NCBI GenBank assembly: GCA_026874595.1
Contig: CM049320.1
Location: 10,423,464-10,487,463, forward strand
Source: Sipunculus nudus
Taxonomy: Eukaryota; Annelida; Sipuncula; Golfingiida; Sipunculidae
Length of the DNA stretch: 64,000 nt
Direction of reading: 5' to 3'
The position numbers and the translations under genes are program-made. Under the pieces are notes generated by a model, which was not told where the DNA came from, did no database searches, and saw only the letters and a list, made by a program, of their open reading frames with translations. Shown piece after piece: positions 11,931-23,661 of the stretch (positions are counted from its first letter, which is position 1; each line of letters starts with the position of its first letter).

Positions 11931-13632
11931 TTGTAGACCATCTCTATTTTCATGTATATACTATTGCACTCCAACTGCTACATTTTACTGTGTGGCCATA
12001 ATAGTGAGCGACACTTGTGATACATGATTCCCCTTGTATCAGCCCACTGAACCTCATTAGTGCATAACAAAAACACTCTGTTGCCCGAGGTGGACTTTAA
12101 GAGTATTGTATTAAGGTTTAGCTACTGATTTATAAGATGATGGGAACATTTTGCAATTTATTTTATGGAATCATTGCAATAAATTTAGTTAACTAGATAT
12201 GTAAATATTTTGTATACAAATCATCAGATATACCACCAAATGTTTGTCCTGATAATTTGTGGGTCTGTACCTAGGATGGCTTCATTAGTTTAACAAGACT
12301 CTTAGTGATGCTTTCTTCATTTCAGTTTCAGTTTACCTACCCTGCTGATCCCACTAAAAAGCAAAGTGATAATAAAAAATACTGGACTTACACTTTTTAC
12401 ATTTGCATGTTCATAAATCTGATATGAGAGTTCTTCAACCTGATCATGCCTTTTGAATTGTTTTGGAAGTTCATTACTGTAGCATTCTTTGGAGCCATTA
12501 CCACAGGTTTGGTCTCTTATTGGAGGATGTGTGATATCAAATGTCAGATTGTCAGAAATCCATTATAAATGCCAGGTAGCCACCTTAGAAATCCTTTCAT
12601 CAGTGCAGTTTCTTCGATTTTTTTTAATGTTTGGTCCCTTTTAGAAGATGTTTGTTGTCGGATTTCAGACCTTTCTGAAATCCAATATGGCCTCCAGGTA
12701 GCCATCTTTAAAATGCGGGACTTATATTAATGTAATCTTGCAAAGAATTGGTTCAAAGATTTCTTTAAAAATATGATCATCATTTATGAAAGTTCAGTAC
12801 AGCTGGTTTGTATTGAATAAAAATTCATACAGAAGCACCCGTTTCTCAATAATTCATATATGGATTTCCTTTAATTTTTGCTATATATGTTGATCTTATA
12901 TTCGGCCTGTGTGGTGCTCCTTTTGAGACTGACAGGTATCAAGCAAGCTATGGGTTTAGTTCCTGTTAGCTCAACAACCATACATTTTGCCTCAGACCAT
13001 CAAGTCACCTATGTTTTAGCCAGACATATGTGGTATATATTTTTTTCATAAAAAATTAGCAAATAGGTTCTTCAAAAATTTGACTTGAACTTGTGAATCT
13101 CAGTCCATGATGTCACAGGTCAGGCTTGGCAGCTAAGCTTCATGACCCTTAATTGTGTCACTTCTTTAGATTTTAAAATATTTTAATGAATTTCAGATAT
13201 TTGACCAAAAATAATTATTTTTCCAGCACACCTATAGCAGCCTCAGGATATCTCTGGGCATAATATGTTAAAATATATATGAAAAACCCGTGTTTAAAAG
13301 TATACAGCAATGAAATTAATTGTTAAAGTTTCATCTACATATAAAAGGCTTCCCATTGAAGATGTGCAAAATATTAAAAAAACTTTTTAAAACACTTTTA
13401 AAAATCCACATAGTTATAATTGTATGTTTTGATCAATAAATGGCTATATAAATATCGAATTTAAGTTAACAGTTTTAAATGTTACAAAATGACCCGTTAG
13501 AGAAGTTTGCACAAACCCCTTTGTAGAGAATATTTTTAGATTTCAAAATATACCCGTTTGTTTTTGGGTTAGTTGTCATTCTTTAAACTGAAGAAAATCT
13601 CCTTTCATATAGCATGTATTCTCATATTTGTA
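11931..13632. other. AT-rich gene-free region
   Basis: I find no conserved coding exon, RNA gene or transposon end in this 1.7 kb. It is bounded by the relic repeat on the left and the second Helitron-like element on the right. Confidence 0.45.
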
Positions 13633-13677
13633 TCCCCAGACAAAGTCGGGAGATTACTATGTTTTCATACCGCCGCC

Positions 13678-13708
<31 letters not shown>

Positions 13709-16037
13709 CATATAAATCTTGTTGGCGCGATAACCCAAAAAATATTTCACGGAACTTTACCAAACTTGGTATATGTATAGATATTGGTAAGAGGACGACG
13801 CCTATTTAAAATGAGGTCATGACCTTTACTAGGAGAGTGTCCTTGACCTTGAATAGGTCCAATTTTGGGGAAAATCACACAAATTCTTTAATATCTCAAG
13901 AAATCTTGCATGGATTTATCCCAAAATCAAGTTGATGGAAGATCATGGATAGGGTTGTCATGTTCCAGAAACTGGTGGCGCCACCTATTATTCTTTACTT
14001 GTTTTCATGCCGTTTAATACTCCCAAAATTGCCACCTTACAGTACTGTGAGCATTATAAGTCAAAAACTAATGGACAGATTTCTTTTATATTATGCATAT
14101 ACATAGGTATGGGTTATGGGATGATGGTTATTTAAATTGGGGTCATGACCTTTCCTATGTTAGTGGCCTTGACCTTGAATATTGCCATTTATGGTGAAAA
14201 TCACACTCCTCTTATGATATCTCCAGTGTTGATAGCCATATAGATTTCAAACATGACTTATGTATGGCCCACCACTAAAGTAAGAACCCTATAGGTTCTA
14301 GGGTCATGAGGTCAAAGGTCAAGGTCACTGGACTGGCATTTTAAAATATACTGTGGATGCATTTTAAGCCAAACTTTCATCCCAGGTCTTCCATCTTGAA
14401 TATATAGCTCACTTGCCAATAGTGGATGATCTATAGAAATTTTGGGGTCACAAGGTCAAAGGTCAAGGCCACAGGAGCTATCTGTCCAAAAATTAGTTTC
14501 TGGATGATTATTCCTTCTTTTATTGATGTATGGATTTCAAACTTGACTTGTATTTGACCCATTGGAAAAGCAAGACCTGAATTGATTTTGGGGTCATGAG
14601 GTCAAAGGTCAAGGTCACAGGAAACCTCTTTAAAAAGGTTGTGGATGCAATTTCAGCCAAAAAATTCATCTGAGATCTTTCATCTTGCACATATAGTTCA
14701 CCTGCCAAGAGTGGAAGACCCCTATCAATTGTGAGGTCACAAGGTCAAAGGTGAAGGTCACAGGAGCCATCTGTCCAAAAATTAGTTTCTGGATGATAAT
14801 TCCTGCTTTTATTGATGTATGGATTTCAAACTTGACTTGTATTTGACCCATTGGAAAAGCAAGACCTGAATTGATTTTGGGGTCATGAGGTCAAAGGTCA
14901 AGGTCACAGGACACATCTTTAAAAAGGTTGTGGATGCAATTTCAGCCAAAAAATTCATCTGAGATCTTTCATCTTGCACATACAGTTCACCTGCCAAGAG
15001 TGGAAGAACCCTATCAATTTTGAGGTCACAAGGTCAAAGGTGAAGGTCACAGGAGCCATCTGTCCCAAAATTAGTTTCTGGATGATAATTCCTGCTTTTA
15101 TTGATGTATGGATTTCAAACTTGACTTGTATATGTCCCATTGGAAAAGCAAGACCAAAATTGATTTTGGGGTCATGAGGTCAAAGGTCAAGGTCACAGGA
15201 CACATCTTTAAAAAGATGTGGATGCATTTTCAGCCAAACATTTCATCTGAGATCTTTCATCTTGCACATATAGTTCACCTGCCAAGAGAGGAAGAACCCT
15301 ATCAATTTTGAGGTCACAAGGTCAAAGGTGAAGGTCACAGGAGCCATCTGTCCAAAAATTAGTTTCTGGATGATAATTCCTTCTTTTATTGATGTATGGA
15401 TTTCAAACTTGACTTGTATTTGACCCATTGGAAAAGCAAGACCCGAATTGATTTTTGGGTCATGAGGTCAAAGGTCAAGGTCACAGGAAACCTCTTTATA
15501 AAGGTTGTGGATGCAATTTCAGCCAAAAAATTCATCTGAGATCTTTCATCTTGCACATATAGTTCACCTGCCAAGAGTGGAAGACCCCTATCAATTTTGA
15601 GGTCACAAGGTCAAAGGTGAAGGTCACAGGAGCCATCTGTCCAAAAATTAGTTTCTGGATGATAATTCCTGCTTTTATTGATGTATGGATTTCAAACTTG
15701 ACTTGTATATGTCCCATTGGAAAAGCAAGACCCAATTTAATTATTGGGTCATGAGGTCAAAGGTCAAGGTCACAGGACACATCTTTAAAAAGATGTGGAT
15801 GCATTTTCAGCCAAACATTTCATCTCAGATCTTTCATCTTGCACATATAGTTCTCCTGCCAAGAGAGGAAGAACACTATCAATTGTGAGGTCACAAGGTC
15901 AAAGGTGAAGGTCACAGGAGCCACCTGTCAAAAAAAATTAGTTTCTGGATGATAATTCCTTCTTTATTGATGTATAGATTTCAAACTTGACTTGCATATG
16001 TCCCATTGGAAAAGCAAGACCCAAATTGATTTTGGGA
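13633..16037 (+). mobile_element. Non-autonomous Helitron-like element, second copy (3'-truncated)
   Basis: It starts with the same TC-initiated terminus as the copy at 2099, directly after an A. A (CCG)n tract of different length follows at about 13672-13710. The next ~420 bases are nearly identical to the first copy, including the motif GGTGGCGCCACC. The core has more tandem units than copy 1: AGGTCA clusters recur at about 145-bp spacing from about 14290 to 15920. It breaks off at about 16037, without the hairpin-CTAG 3' end, and runs into a TA microsatellite. Minus-strand open frames of about 62 codons recur along the array; they are by-products of the repeat, not genes. Confidence 0.7.
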
Positions 16038-16067
16038 ATTTCTGATTTGGTATACAGACACGGAAAT

Positions 16068-16101
<34 letters not shown>
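16068..16101. repeat. (TA)n microsatellite
   Basis: TA run between the truncated Helitron-like element and the hAT-like element. It resembles the sequence after the right end of the hAT-like element. Confidence 0.8.
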
Positions 16102-16108
<7 letters not shown>

Positions 16109-18198
16109 GGGTCCGAGTAATTTTAAATGCTTGAGTACGAGTACTGAGTACTTTAAAAGTACTCGAGTACAAGGATGAGTACTTTTGCACTTTTTTCAAA
16201 AGTACTCGAGTACGAGTACCGAGTACTCAAAATGTACTAATGAGTACTTAAATGAGTACTTTTTGTAACCAAACTTGTTTAATGATGTTATTAAATTGAA
16301 TATATTCTCAGAAAGTTAAAATTATTTTTATTAATGAAAACCCAGTACAAAATAAAAATATATACAATGTTGTGTTATGCTTAATCAAAATACTGAGGTG
16401 AAATGTAAACTCTAGGGCATATAAATACACAGTTGAAATACATCAACGCATTAACTTATTAAAGTAGGCACTTTGCATTAAAGAGACATCTGGTCTCGTA
16501 GGTTCTTAAAAATATATATTTCTAACCAGGACAGGATAAACAATTTACTAATTGTTGTTTTATGCAAATTCAAAATAGTGGTGGGAATGTTCAGATACTA
16601 CAACATGAAAAGTTACATAAAAGTTAATAAATAAAAGTTATATTGTTAAAGGAAATCTCACTGACATTGTATAAAGCATATAACCATATGTTTACAATAT
16701 GTAATCATATAATAATAACAATTATAATAATAATAACAACCATATGTTATTATTTATATAATATTAACCTATGAATAATATGTGGCTGTAGCCTAATGAA
16801 GATATTTAATGACAACCGGTATAAGTGAAAATAGTATAAAACAACACATCTGACAGACTGACCATGTCATTCATCATGTGTAATAATTTATGAGTATTAA
16901 AATCAGTTACGTCAGTGATTATTACAACAAGGAATGTGGCAGAATTAATGTGTAATATAAATAGAATATTACAGGTTTTCAAAGTTAGTAACAGTAATAT
17001 TACAATTGATAGAAAAGAAATTTGAACTAGTAATGGTTATAGTACCCTTAGTAATCGAATAATAGCTATTACTTTTCTATTACAACCCTAGGGTCATCTG
17101 ATGAATTGAGTGTTTTTTTGGTTAGGTTCATAGAGCACAATGAAGGGCCCAGTGTAGTGTGATTAGTTAATGCTCGGTGCTTTCATGGTCCAGTTGGCAC
17201 TCGACAGAAGGCTTTGGCTTGAGGTTAACCCCTGGTTCTCATTGTTGGTTCATTAAGTAGGCTAGGTCATTAAACATTGGAGAAGTCCTTTGTGAGCATA
17301 CACAGTATGTTAGGAAGTTATTGTAAGTTAATAGTAGAATGTGATGGTGCAGCCTATGTTGTAGTAGCTACAGGTGGTATGGTCTGATAGTCACAGCTTT
17401 TCATGGGTAAATCAGTTGACAGTCGACAGCCGACTCTTAGTTGTGCCCCAGACTGTGTACAGAGCTCATCTTTGACTGCAATTCCCACTGAAAATATGCT
17501 AAACCTACACTCACATTTAGTTTTATATATAAATCAATTCAAGCTTGATTAGCCCAAGCCCCAGAGCACTGCTGAATTTATATTATGATGAACAGGTTCT
17601 GAGTATATTTATTTGTAATGAATTGTGGCAAATCTGAACTTTTTTTTTTATTTTGGGATCTTTCAAAAATTAGAATTTTTTCTCTTAAATTTTACTCAGT
17701 ATGATTTTGCTTATTTAATGTTTTATTGAACACTATATACTTATCTTGCTGGAAATATATAATGTTGTACACATGTACATATGAATTGCATGAATGTATT
17801 AATAATAAAATAGTTCAATTTATTTATATTTTATATTAAATAAAAGTGTTAGTTTTAGTAAAAGAAGCAAAGTAATAGTAGTAGTTATCAGTGCTGTAAT
17901 AGTTTAGTTATAGTAACAGATGGATTACTTTAAGTAATATTATATATGATATTATATATGTTATATATATTATATATATCTTACTATAATATTCTATAAT
18001 AAACTATAACTAATATAATAAATTGAGATTAAAGTTTATTTAGAAAAATATGAAATACCCAAGAGTACTCATAAAGTACTCATATGAGTACCGAGTACTT
18101 TCAAAGTACTCGAGTACAAGTACGAGTACTTTTGTGATTTTTTAAAAAGTACTCGAGTACGAGTACTATGAGTACGAGTACTTTTGGACCCAACCCTG
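16102..18198. mobile_element. hAT-like DNA transposon, non-autonomous
   Basis: Left end CAGAGTTGGGTCC and right end (reverse complement) CAGGGTTGGGTCC form an imperfect inverted repeat with the CAGGG(T/A)TGG style of hAT termini. Subterminal regions on both sides are packed with short palindromic words built on GAGTAC and CGAGTAC (left about 16130-16265, right about 18062-18182). Such repeats are typical transposase-binding arrays in hAT elements. ATATATAT flanks both ends and fits an 8-bp target duplication, although it lies in a microsatellite. The 1.8-kb interior is AT-rich and has no transposase frame. Confidence 0.65.
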
Positions 18199-18244
<46 letters not shown>

Positions 18245-18349
18245 ACTACGGAATGGAACAATAAAATAGTGGTTCAATTTGATTTGATATTTCATAATAA
18301 AAATTGTTCCAAAAATGTTGTTGTGTATTATTTCCGACACATTAAAAGT

Positions 18350-18506
18350 ATAGTACATATAGTCATTTGCATTTGCATTTGAAGGCAATGAAATGCATTT
18401 GTATTTCCATTTGAAAAACAAAAATTGAATGCATTTGCATTTGCACTCGGGAAAGAACATAACATTTGCATTTAAACGCGCCAAGTCGCATATGAACCCA
18501 ACCCTG
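18350..18506. mobile_element. Orphan hAT-like right terminus
   Basis: Repeated 'catttgcatttg' words (18363-18475) lead into an end reading CATATGAACCCAACCCTG at 18489-18506, whose reverse complement is a CAGGGTTGGG hAT-type start. No matching left end was found between 18199 and 18350, so this is either a fragment or an element split by the neighbouring hAT-like insertion. Confidence 0.4.
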
Positions 18507-18616
18507 TATACATTTAAATCATATTTGACATTCACTTAACGAAAAATAATTTTATCCGTTTTATCTGCAACATCTACCAAATCACAATTATATGAAATAA
18601 TCAGAAAATTAATACA

Positions 18617-18683
18617 GTCGACATAAATGTACGTTTCAGTCGGCATAAATGTACGTTTCAGTCGGCATAAATGTACGTTTGAA
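18617..18683. repeat. Short tandem repeat, about 22 bp x 3
   Basis: Three adjacent copies of a unit containing CATAAATGTACGTTT, nearly identical to one another. Confidence 0.8.
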
Positions 18684-19517
18684 CGATGATGCTGCATGTA
18701 TGTCTTTGTTGAACCTGGTGCTGTGAATTGTAATTACTTCTGCTAAATTATTCAGGGATTCACCATGAATCATCTGTCAAGTCATCTTTTATCAGGTGCA
18801 CGGTATCGTTATATATCCGACATGTGTGGCAGTACACGCATATTGAATATTTCATTAAGCATAGCGTACTCTGTGACAGATAAGCACTATTGATAAGGTT
18901 ATCTAAGAATATCCAGGAAGTTTGATGAGTCAGACTCATGTGTTATGCTGTAGAAGTGTTCATTGTCATCACAGAATGACTGCTTACCTTGTATCCTAAA
19001 CCATTTAAGGATTTTATCGTGGTCCAATAAAAAGTGTTATTCCGCTCTAACTTCGCCCACACTCATCGTCTTGCAAATAAACTCTCCCCACAGATAGATT
19101 CCCGCCTAGACGCTGTCCTCGAAGTACTTTCATGTCGCCCCCTTATCGAACCCTGACGGTTTTATTTCCACAAATTTCTCGAAACCGCTCATGAGGGCTC
19201 AGAGCGTCAGTATAGAGGGGGTGATGTATATATCCTCCATTTTCTCTGATAAGGGGGGTGGTTAAAGTATTCATCATCCTCACTATTGATATCCATTTAT
19301 TGCAAATGAAATATATTAATAAATAGTGTTATAGACTTTGGTTCCATTTATGAGTTGACTATGAAATATTATATCAACATCTGCCTCAGAGTTAACTTAT
19401 ACTGGAAATATAAAACCTTATTATCTAAAGCACATACTTAATTGTAAGATACAAATGTATATATGAAATGTGATAAAGTACTATTTATATGAAATGTGTT
19501 ACACAGACACTGAAAAG

Positions 19518-19520
<3 letters not shown>

Positions 19521-19591
<71 letters not shown>
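19521..19591. repeat. (TA)n microsatellite
   Basis: Pure TA run of about 70 bases. Confidence 0.9.
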
Positions 19592-19594
<3 letters not shown>

Positions 19595-20167
19595 TGTTTA
19601 TGTGTCTGCTGGTCTCCCCCCCCCCCCTTCCCACCCTGGAAGATAAATATAAATTAACGCAAATGTTGGGTATTGGGGCTGCCATTTTACCATAAAACCC
19701 AGATGTCTCAGGGACTGATACGGTGTGTGTGTGTTTGTGTGTGTGTGTATGCGGGGGGGGGGGGGGGCTGCGGGATTCTTTTTTTTTCGACACAAAAATT
19801 TGCTCAGAATGTCTTTAAAGGGAAATATACATTTCAGTATTAATGTTTATTGTCTCACACTTTAAGATCATTTTGGTTGAATACAAACGTTTCCCGCAAA
19901 ACCATTACGGCACACGGTCTTATTTACTCCAAGTGACATGATTCCTGCGCTGTTATGGTCGTGTATGAGTAAACAATCAACGTGTATCCGTTTACCATAA
20001 CAAGAGTACGTGTCTCTACGGGCCGACTCGGACACAGGGACAAGAAACATGAAGAAAAAAATACAACATAAACATATTCGTGTTTTGCGCCACAGATCGT
20101 GTCTGTAAAATTGAAAGATGTAATAATATTGTAAAGGTAAAACACAGTACTTTATGTATATTTTACT

Positions 20168-22672
20168 CACAGTGAAACCTCTATCATGTGGACACAACAG
20201 ACAACAGACTTTATATAGAGGTGCCCGCTATATGGAGGACATGACCACAACGTAAATAATAAACAGGAGAAGTAACTGGACGGTCAAAACTGCCCACCCT
20301 ATAGAAGTGCCCACTATATGAAGGGCATGCCCACAACGTAAATAATAAAGAGGAGAATTTACTGGACGGTCAAAACTATCCACCCTATAGGGGTGCCCAC
20401 TATATGAAGGGCATGCCCACAACGTAAATAATAAAGAGGAGAATTTACTGGACGGTCAAAATTGCCCACCCTATAGAGGTGTCCACTTTATTCAGGGCAT
20501 GACCACAACGTAAATAATAAAGGGGAGAATTAACTGGACGGTCGAAACTGCGTACCCTATAGAGGTGCCTACTATATCGAGGGCATGACCACAACGTAAA
20601 TAATAAAGAGGAGAATTAACTGGACGGTCAAAACTGTCCACTCTATAGGGATGCCCACTATATGAAGGGCATGCCCACAACGTAAATAATAAAGAGGAGA
20701 ATTTACTGGACGGTCAAAATTGCCCACCCTATAGAGGTGTTCACTTTATTCAGGGCATGACCACAACGTAAACAATAAAGAGGAGAATTTACTGGACGGT
20801 CAAAACTGCGTACCCTATAGAGGTGCCCACTATATCGAGGGCATGACCACAACGTAAATAATAAAGAGGAGAAGTTACTGGACAGTCAAAACTATCCACC
20901 CTATAGGGGTGCCCACCATATGAAGGCCATGCCCACAACGTAAATAATAAAGAGGAGAATTTACTGGACGGTCAAAATTGCCCACCCTATAGAGGTGTCC
21001 ACTTTATTCAGGGCATGACCACAACGTAAATAATAAAGGGGAGAATTAACTGGACGGTCGAAACTGCGTACCCTATAGAGGTGCCCACTATATCGAGGGC
21101 ATGACCACAACGTAAATAATAAAGAGGAGAAGTAACTAGACGGTCAAAACTATCCACCCTATAGGGGTGCCCACTATATGAAGGCCATGCCCACAACGTT
21201 AATAATAATGAGCAGAATTTACTGGACGGTCAAAATTGCCCACCCTATAAAGGTGTCCACTTTATTCAGGGCATGACCACAACGTAAATAATAAAGGGGA
21301 GAATTAACTGGACGGTCGAAACTGCGTACCCTATAGAGGTGCCCACTATATCGAGGGCATGACCACAACGTAAATAATAAAGAGGAGAAGTAACTGGACG
21401 GTCAAAACTATCCACCCTATAGGGGTGCCCACTATATGAAGGCCATGCCCACAACGTAAATAATAAAGAGGAGAATTTACTGGACGGTCAAAATTGCCCA
21501 CCCTATAGAGGTGTCCACTTTATTCAGGGCATGACCACAACGTAAATAATAAAGAGGAGAATTTACTGGACGGTCAAAACTGCCAACCCTATAGAGGTGT
21601 CCACTTTATTCAGGGCATGACCACAACGTAAATAATAAAGAGGAGAATTTACTGGACGGTCAGAACTGCGTACCCTATAGAGGTGCCCACTATATCGAGG
21701 GCATGACCACAACGTAAATAATAAAGAGGAGAAGTAACTGGACGGTCAAAACTATCCACCCTATAGGTGTGCCCACTATATGAAGGCCATGCCCACAACG
21801 TAAATAATAAAGAGGAGAATTTACTGGACGGTCAAAATTGCCCACCCTATAGAGGTGTCCACTTTATTCAGGGCATGACCACAACGTAAATAATAAAGGG
21901 GAGAATTAACTGGACGGTCGAAACTGCGTACCCTATAGAGGTGCCCACTATATCGAGGGCATGACCACAACGTAAATAATAAAGAGGAGAAGTAACTGGA
22001 CGGTCAAAACTATCCACCCTATAGGGGTGCCCACTATATGAAGGGCATGCCCACAACGTAAATAATAAAGAGGAGAATTTACTGGACGGTCAAAATTGCC
22101 CACCCTATAGAGGTGTCCACTTTATTCAGGACATGACCACAACGTAAATAATAAAGGGGAGAATTTACTGGACGGTCAAAACTGCGTACCCTATAGAGGT
22201 GCCCACTATATCGAGGGCATGACCACAGCGTAAATAATAAAGAGGAGAAGTAACTGGACGGTCAAAACTATCCACCCTATAGGGGTGCCCACTATATGAA
22301 GGGCATGCCCACAACGTAAATAATAAAGAGGAGAATTTACTGGACGGTCAAAATTGCCCACCCTATAGAGGTGTCCACTTTATTCAGGGCATGACCACAA
22401 CGTAAATTATAAAGAGGAGAATTTACTGGACGGTCAAAACTGCCCACCCTATAGAGGTGTCCACTTTATTCAGGGCATGACCACAACGTAAATAATAAAG
22501 AGGAGAATAAACAGGACGGTCAAAACTGCCCACCATGTAAAGGTGTCCGCTATATGGAGGGCATGACCGAAACGTAAATAATAAAGAGGAGAATTAACTG
22601 GACGGTCAAAACTGCCCACCCTATAGAGGTGCCCACTATATTGAGGTGTCCACTAGGAGAGGTTCCACTGTG
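20168..22672. repeat. 86-bp satellite array with 258-bp higher-order structure inside MITE-like ends
   Basis: About 28 tandem copies of an 86-bp monomer, each containing ACAACGTAAATAATAAAGAG and CTGGACGGTCAAAA. Three versions recur in fixed order: one with TGCGTACCCTATAG, one with TATCCACCCTATAGGGG, and one with TTGCCCACC followed by TTTATTCAGG. This gives a 258-bp trimer. The outer boundaries are CACAGTGAAACCTCTATCAT on the left and, as reverse complement, CACAGTGGAACCTCTCCTAG on the right. That is an imperfect terminal inverted repeat of pogo/Tigger style. The similar open frames spaced by multiples of 86 bp on the minus strand are not genes. Confidence 0.85.
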
Positions 22673-23661
22673 CCTGGTATATAAAAGTTCCCTTTTATTA
22701 CGGCTTGCCACTTGCGAATCTGGGTTTATGTTTGTACGAAAGATGGCGGTACATAAACGATTATGGATTGTTTACAAAGAAGGACTCGAGGATTAATAAG
22801 GCTCAGGGGTTAAAAAATCACGGAAATATGATAGGTAAACTCACCAACGACATTTTCGAGGATTGGATCTATCCGTCTAAACTGTTTGGTGGCGACTGGA
22901 CCCGTAGCGGCCGGGAGAAAGCCGATATTAGCCTCTTGTTTGACGCCACTGTGCGCACATGGTGTATGTTAATTTACCACTCATACAAATGAGTAAGCAA
23001 ACGGTTTATGAATGATATATTATGGAGAAACACATTTTTTTTCACGTATATATTAAGCAGGTACTTCTTATGTAAAATGGTCCCTTTAAATACCCGTACA
23101 CCTGTCTTTATATATTACCTATCCAGCTTACCTATCCATCTACAATGCGTGCAATGCACCACTTCCCAACTGTCACTATTAATTGTACATTTTATCTCCT
23201 TCTTAAAAAGGCATATGCCAGGATGTCCAAATGGTAAATATTGTTATGACACCTTATTTAATTTTAGCTCACAATTTTCATTTCAGAACTTATATTCCAG
23301 ATGATGACCGGAAGTAAAGGAATTTTTTTTGTTAAGTTTAGTGTGCCAAAGGTCGAAGGGAGGGAGTGTATACTATATATAGTATATGTCCACAATGTAA
23401 CACAAGGTTATTAACAGTTACCTTAATGTCAACAAATATCAGAAAACAAACTTATCCCAGATTATTTTATTCAAACTAACCCCATATAATCATAACATAA
23501 CTTTTCTGTATAAAAAGAACCATTAAAGACACAGTGATCATTAATGGCTTGGTAACCCATCTTATGCCCCCTGTACTACAGTTTAATGAACATTCTATCA
23601 GTGCAGACACACTTTTCAGTAAATCACTTCGTATTAGATTGTTTATCTTCTGCTGGGTCAT
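22673..23661. other. Region between the satellite array and sulfatase copy 2
   Basis: Contains the unassigned open frame at 22705-22992. The rest is AT-rich, with a candidate minus-strand AATAAA at 23466-23471 that would serve sulfatase copy 2, about 190 bases past its stop. Confidence 0.4.
22705..22992 (+). CDS. Unassigned open reading frame, possible exon
   Basis: A 95-codon frame. The stretch from about residue 38 on is of balanced composition and includes NDIFEDWIYPSKLFGGDWTR, then GREKADISLLFD. It reads more like protein than the surrounding AT-rich DNA. I recognise no family. No clear splice acceptor or promoter is visible, and it lies just outside the array boundary, so it may be a transposon or gene fragment, or chance. 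Confidence 0.2.
   Translation: MPLANLGLCLYERWRYINDYGLFTKKDSRINKAQGLKNHGNMIGKLTNDIFEDWIYPSKLFGGDWTRSGREKADISLLFDATVRTWCMLIYHSYK

Larger units (their letters stand above)
18507..20167. other. Gene-free region
   Basis: Holds a three-copy 22-bp repeat at 18617-18683, a TA microsatellite at 19521-19591, a TG run near 19723-19750 and G/C homopolymers at about 19617 and 19752. I see no coding exon. Confidence 0.45.

Noticed and set aside
14520-15735. Repeated minus-strand frames (MAGELYVQDERS..., MGHIQVKFEIH...)
   Set aside because: They are by-products of the ~145/290-bp tandem units of the Helitron-like element and also occur at 2975-3306.
18101-18535. 144-codon minus-strand frame
   Set aside because: It reads through hAT-like subterminal repeats and a TA microsatellite.
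20228-22056. Repeated ~62-codon minus-strand frames beginning MWACPSYSGHPYRVDSFDR
   Set aside because: They recur at multiples of 86 bp because the DNA is a satellite. There is no splice or start context.
20168-22672. CRISPR array
   Set aside because: The units are contiguous, with no unique spacers, and the genome is eukaryotic.
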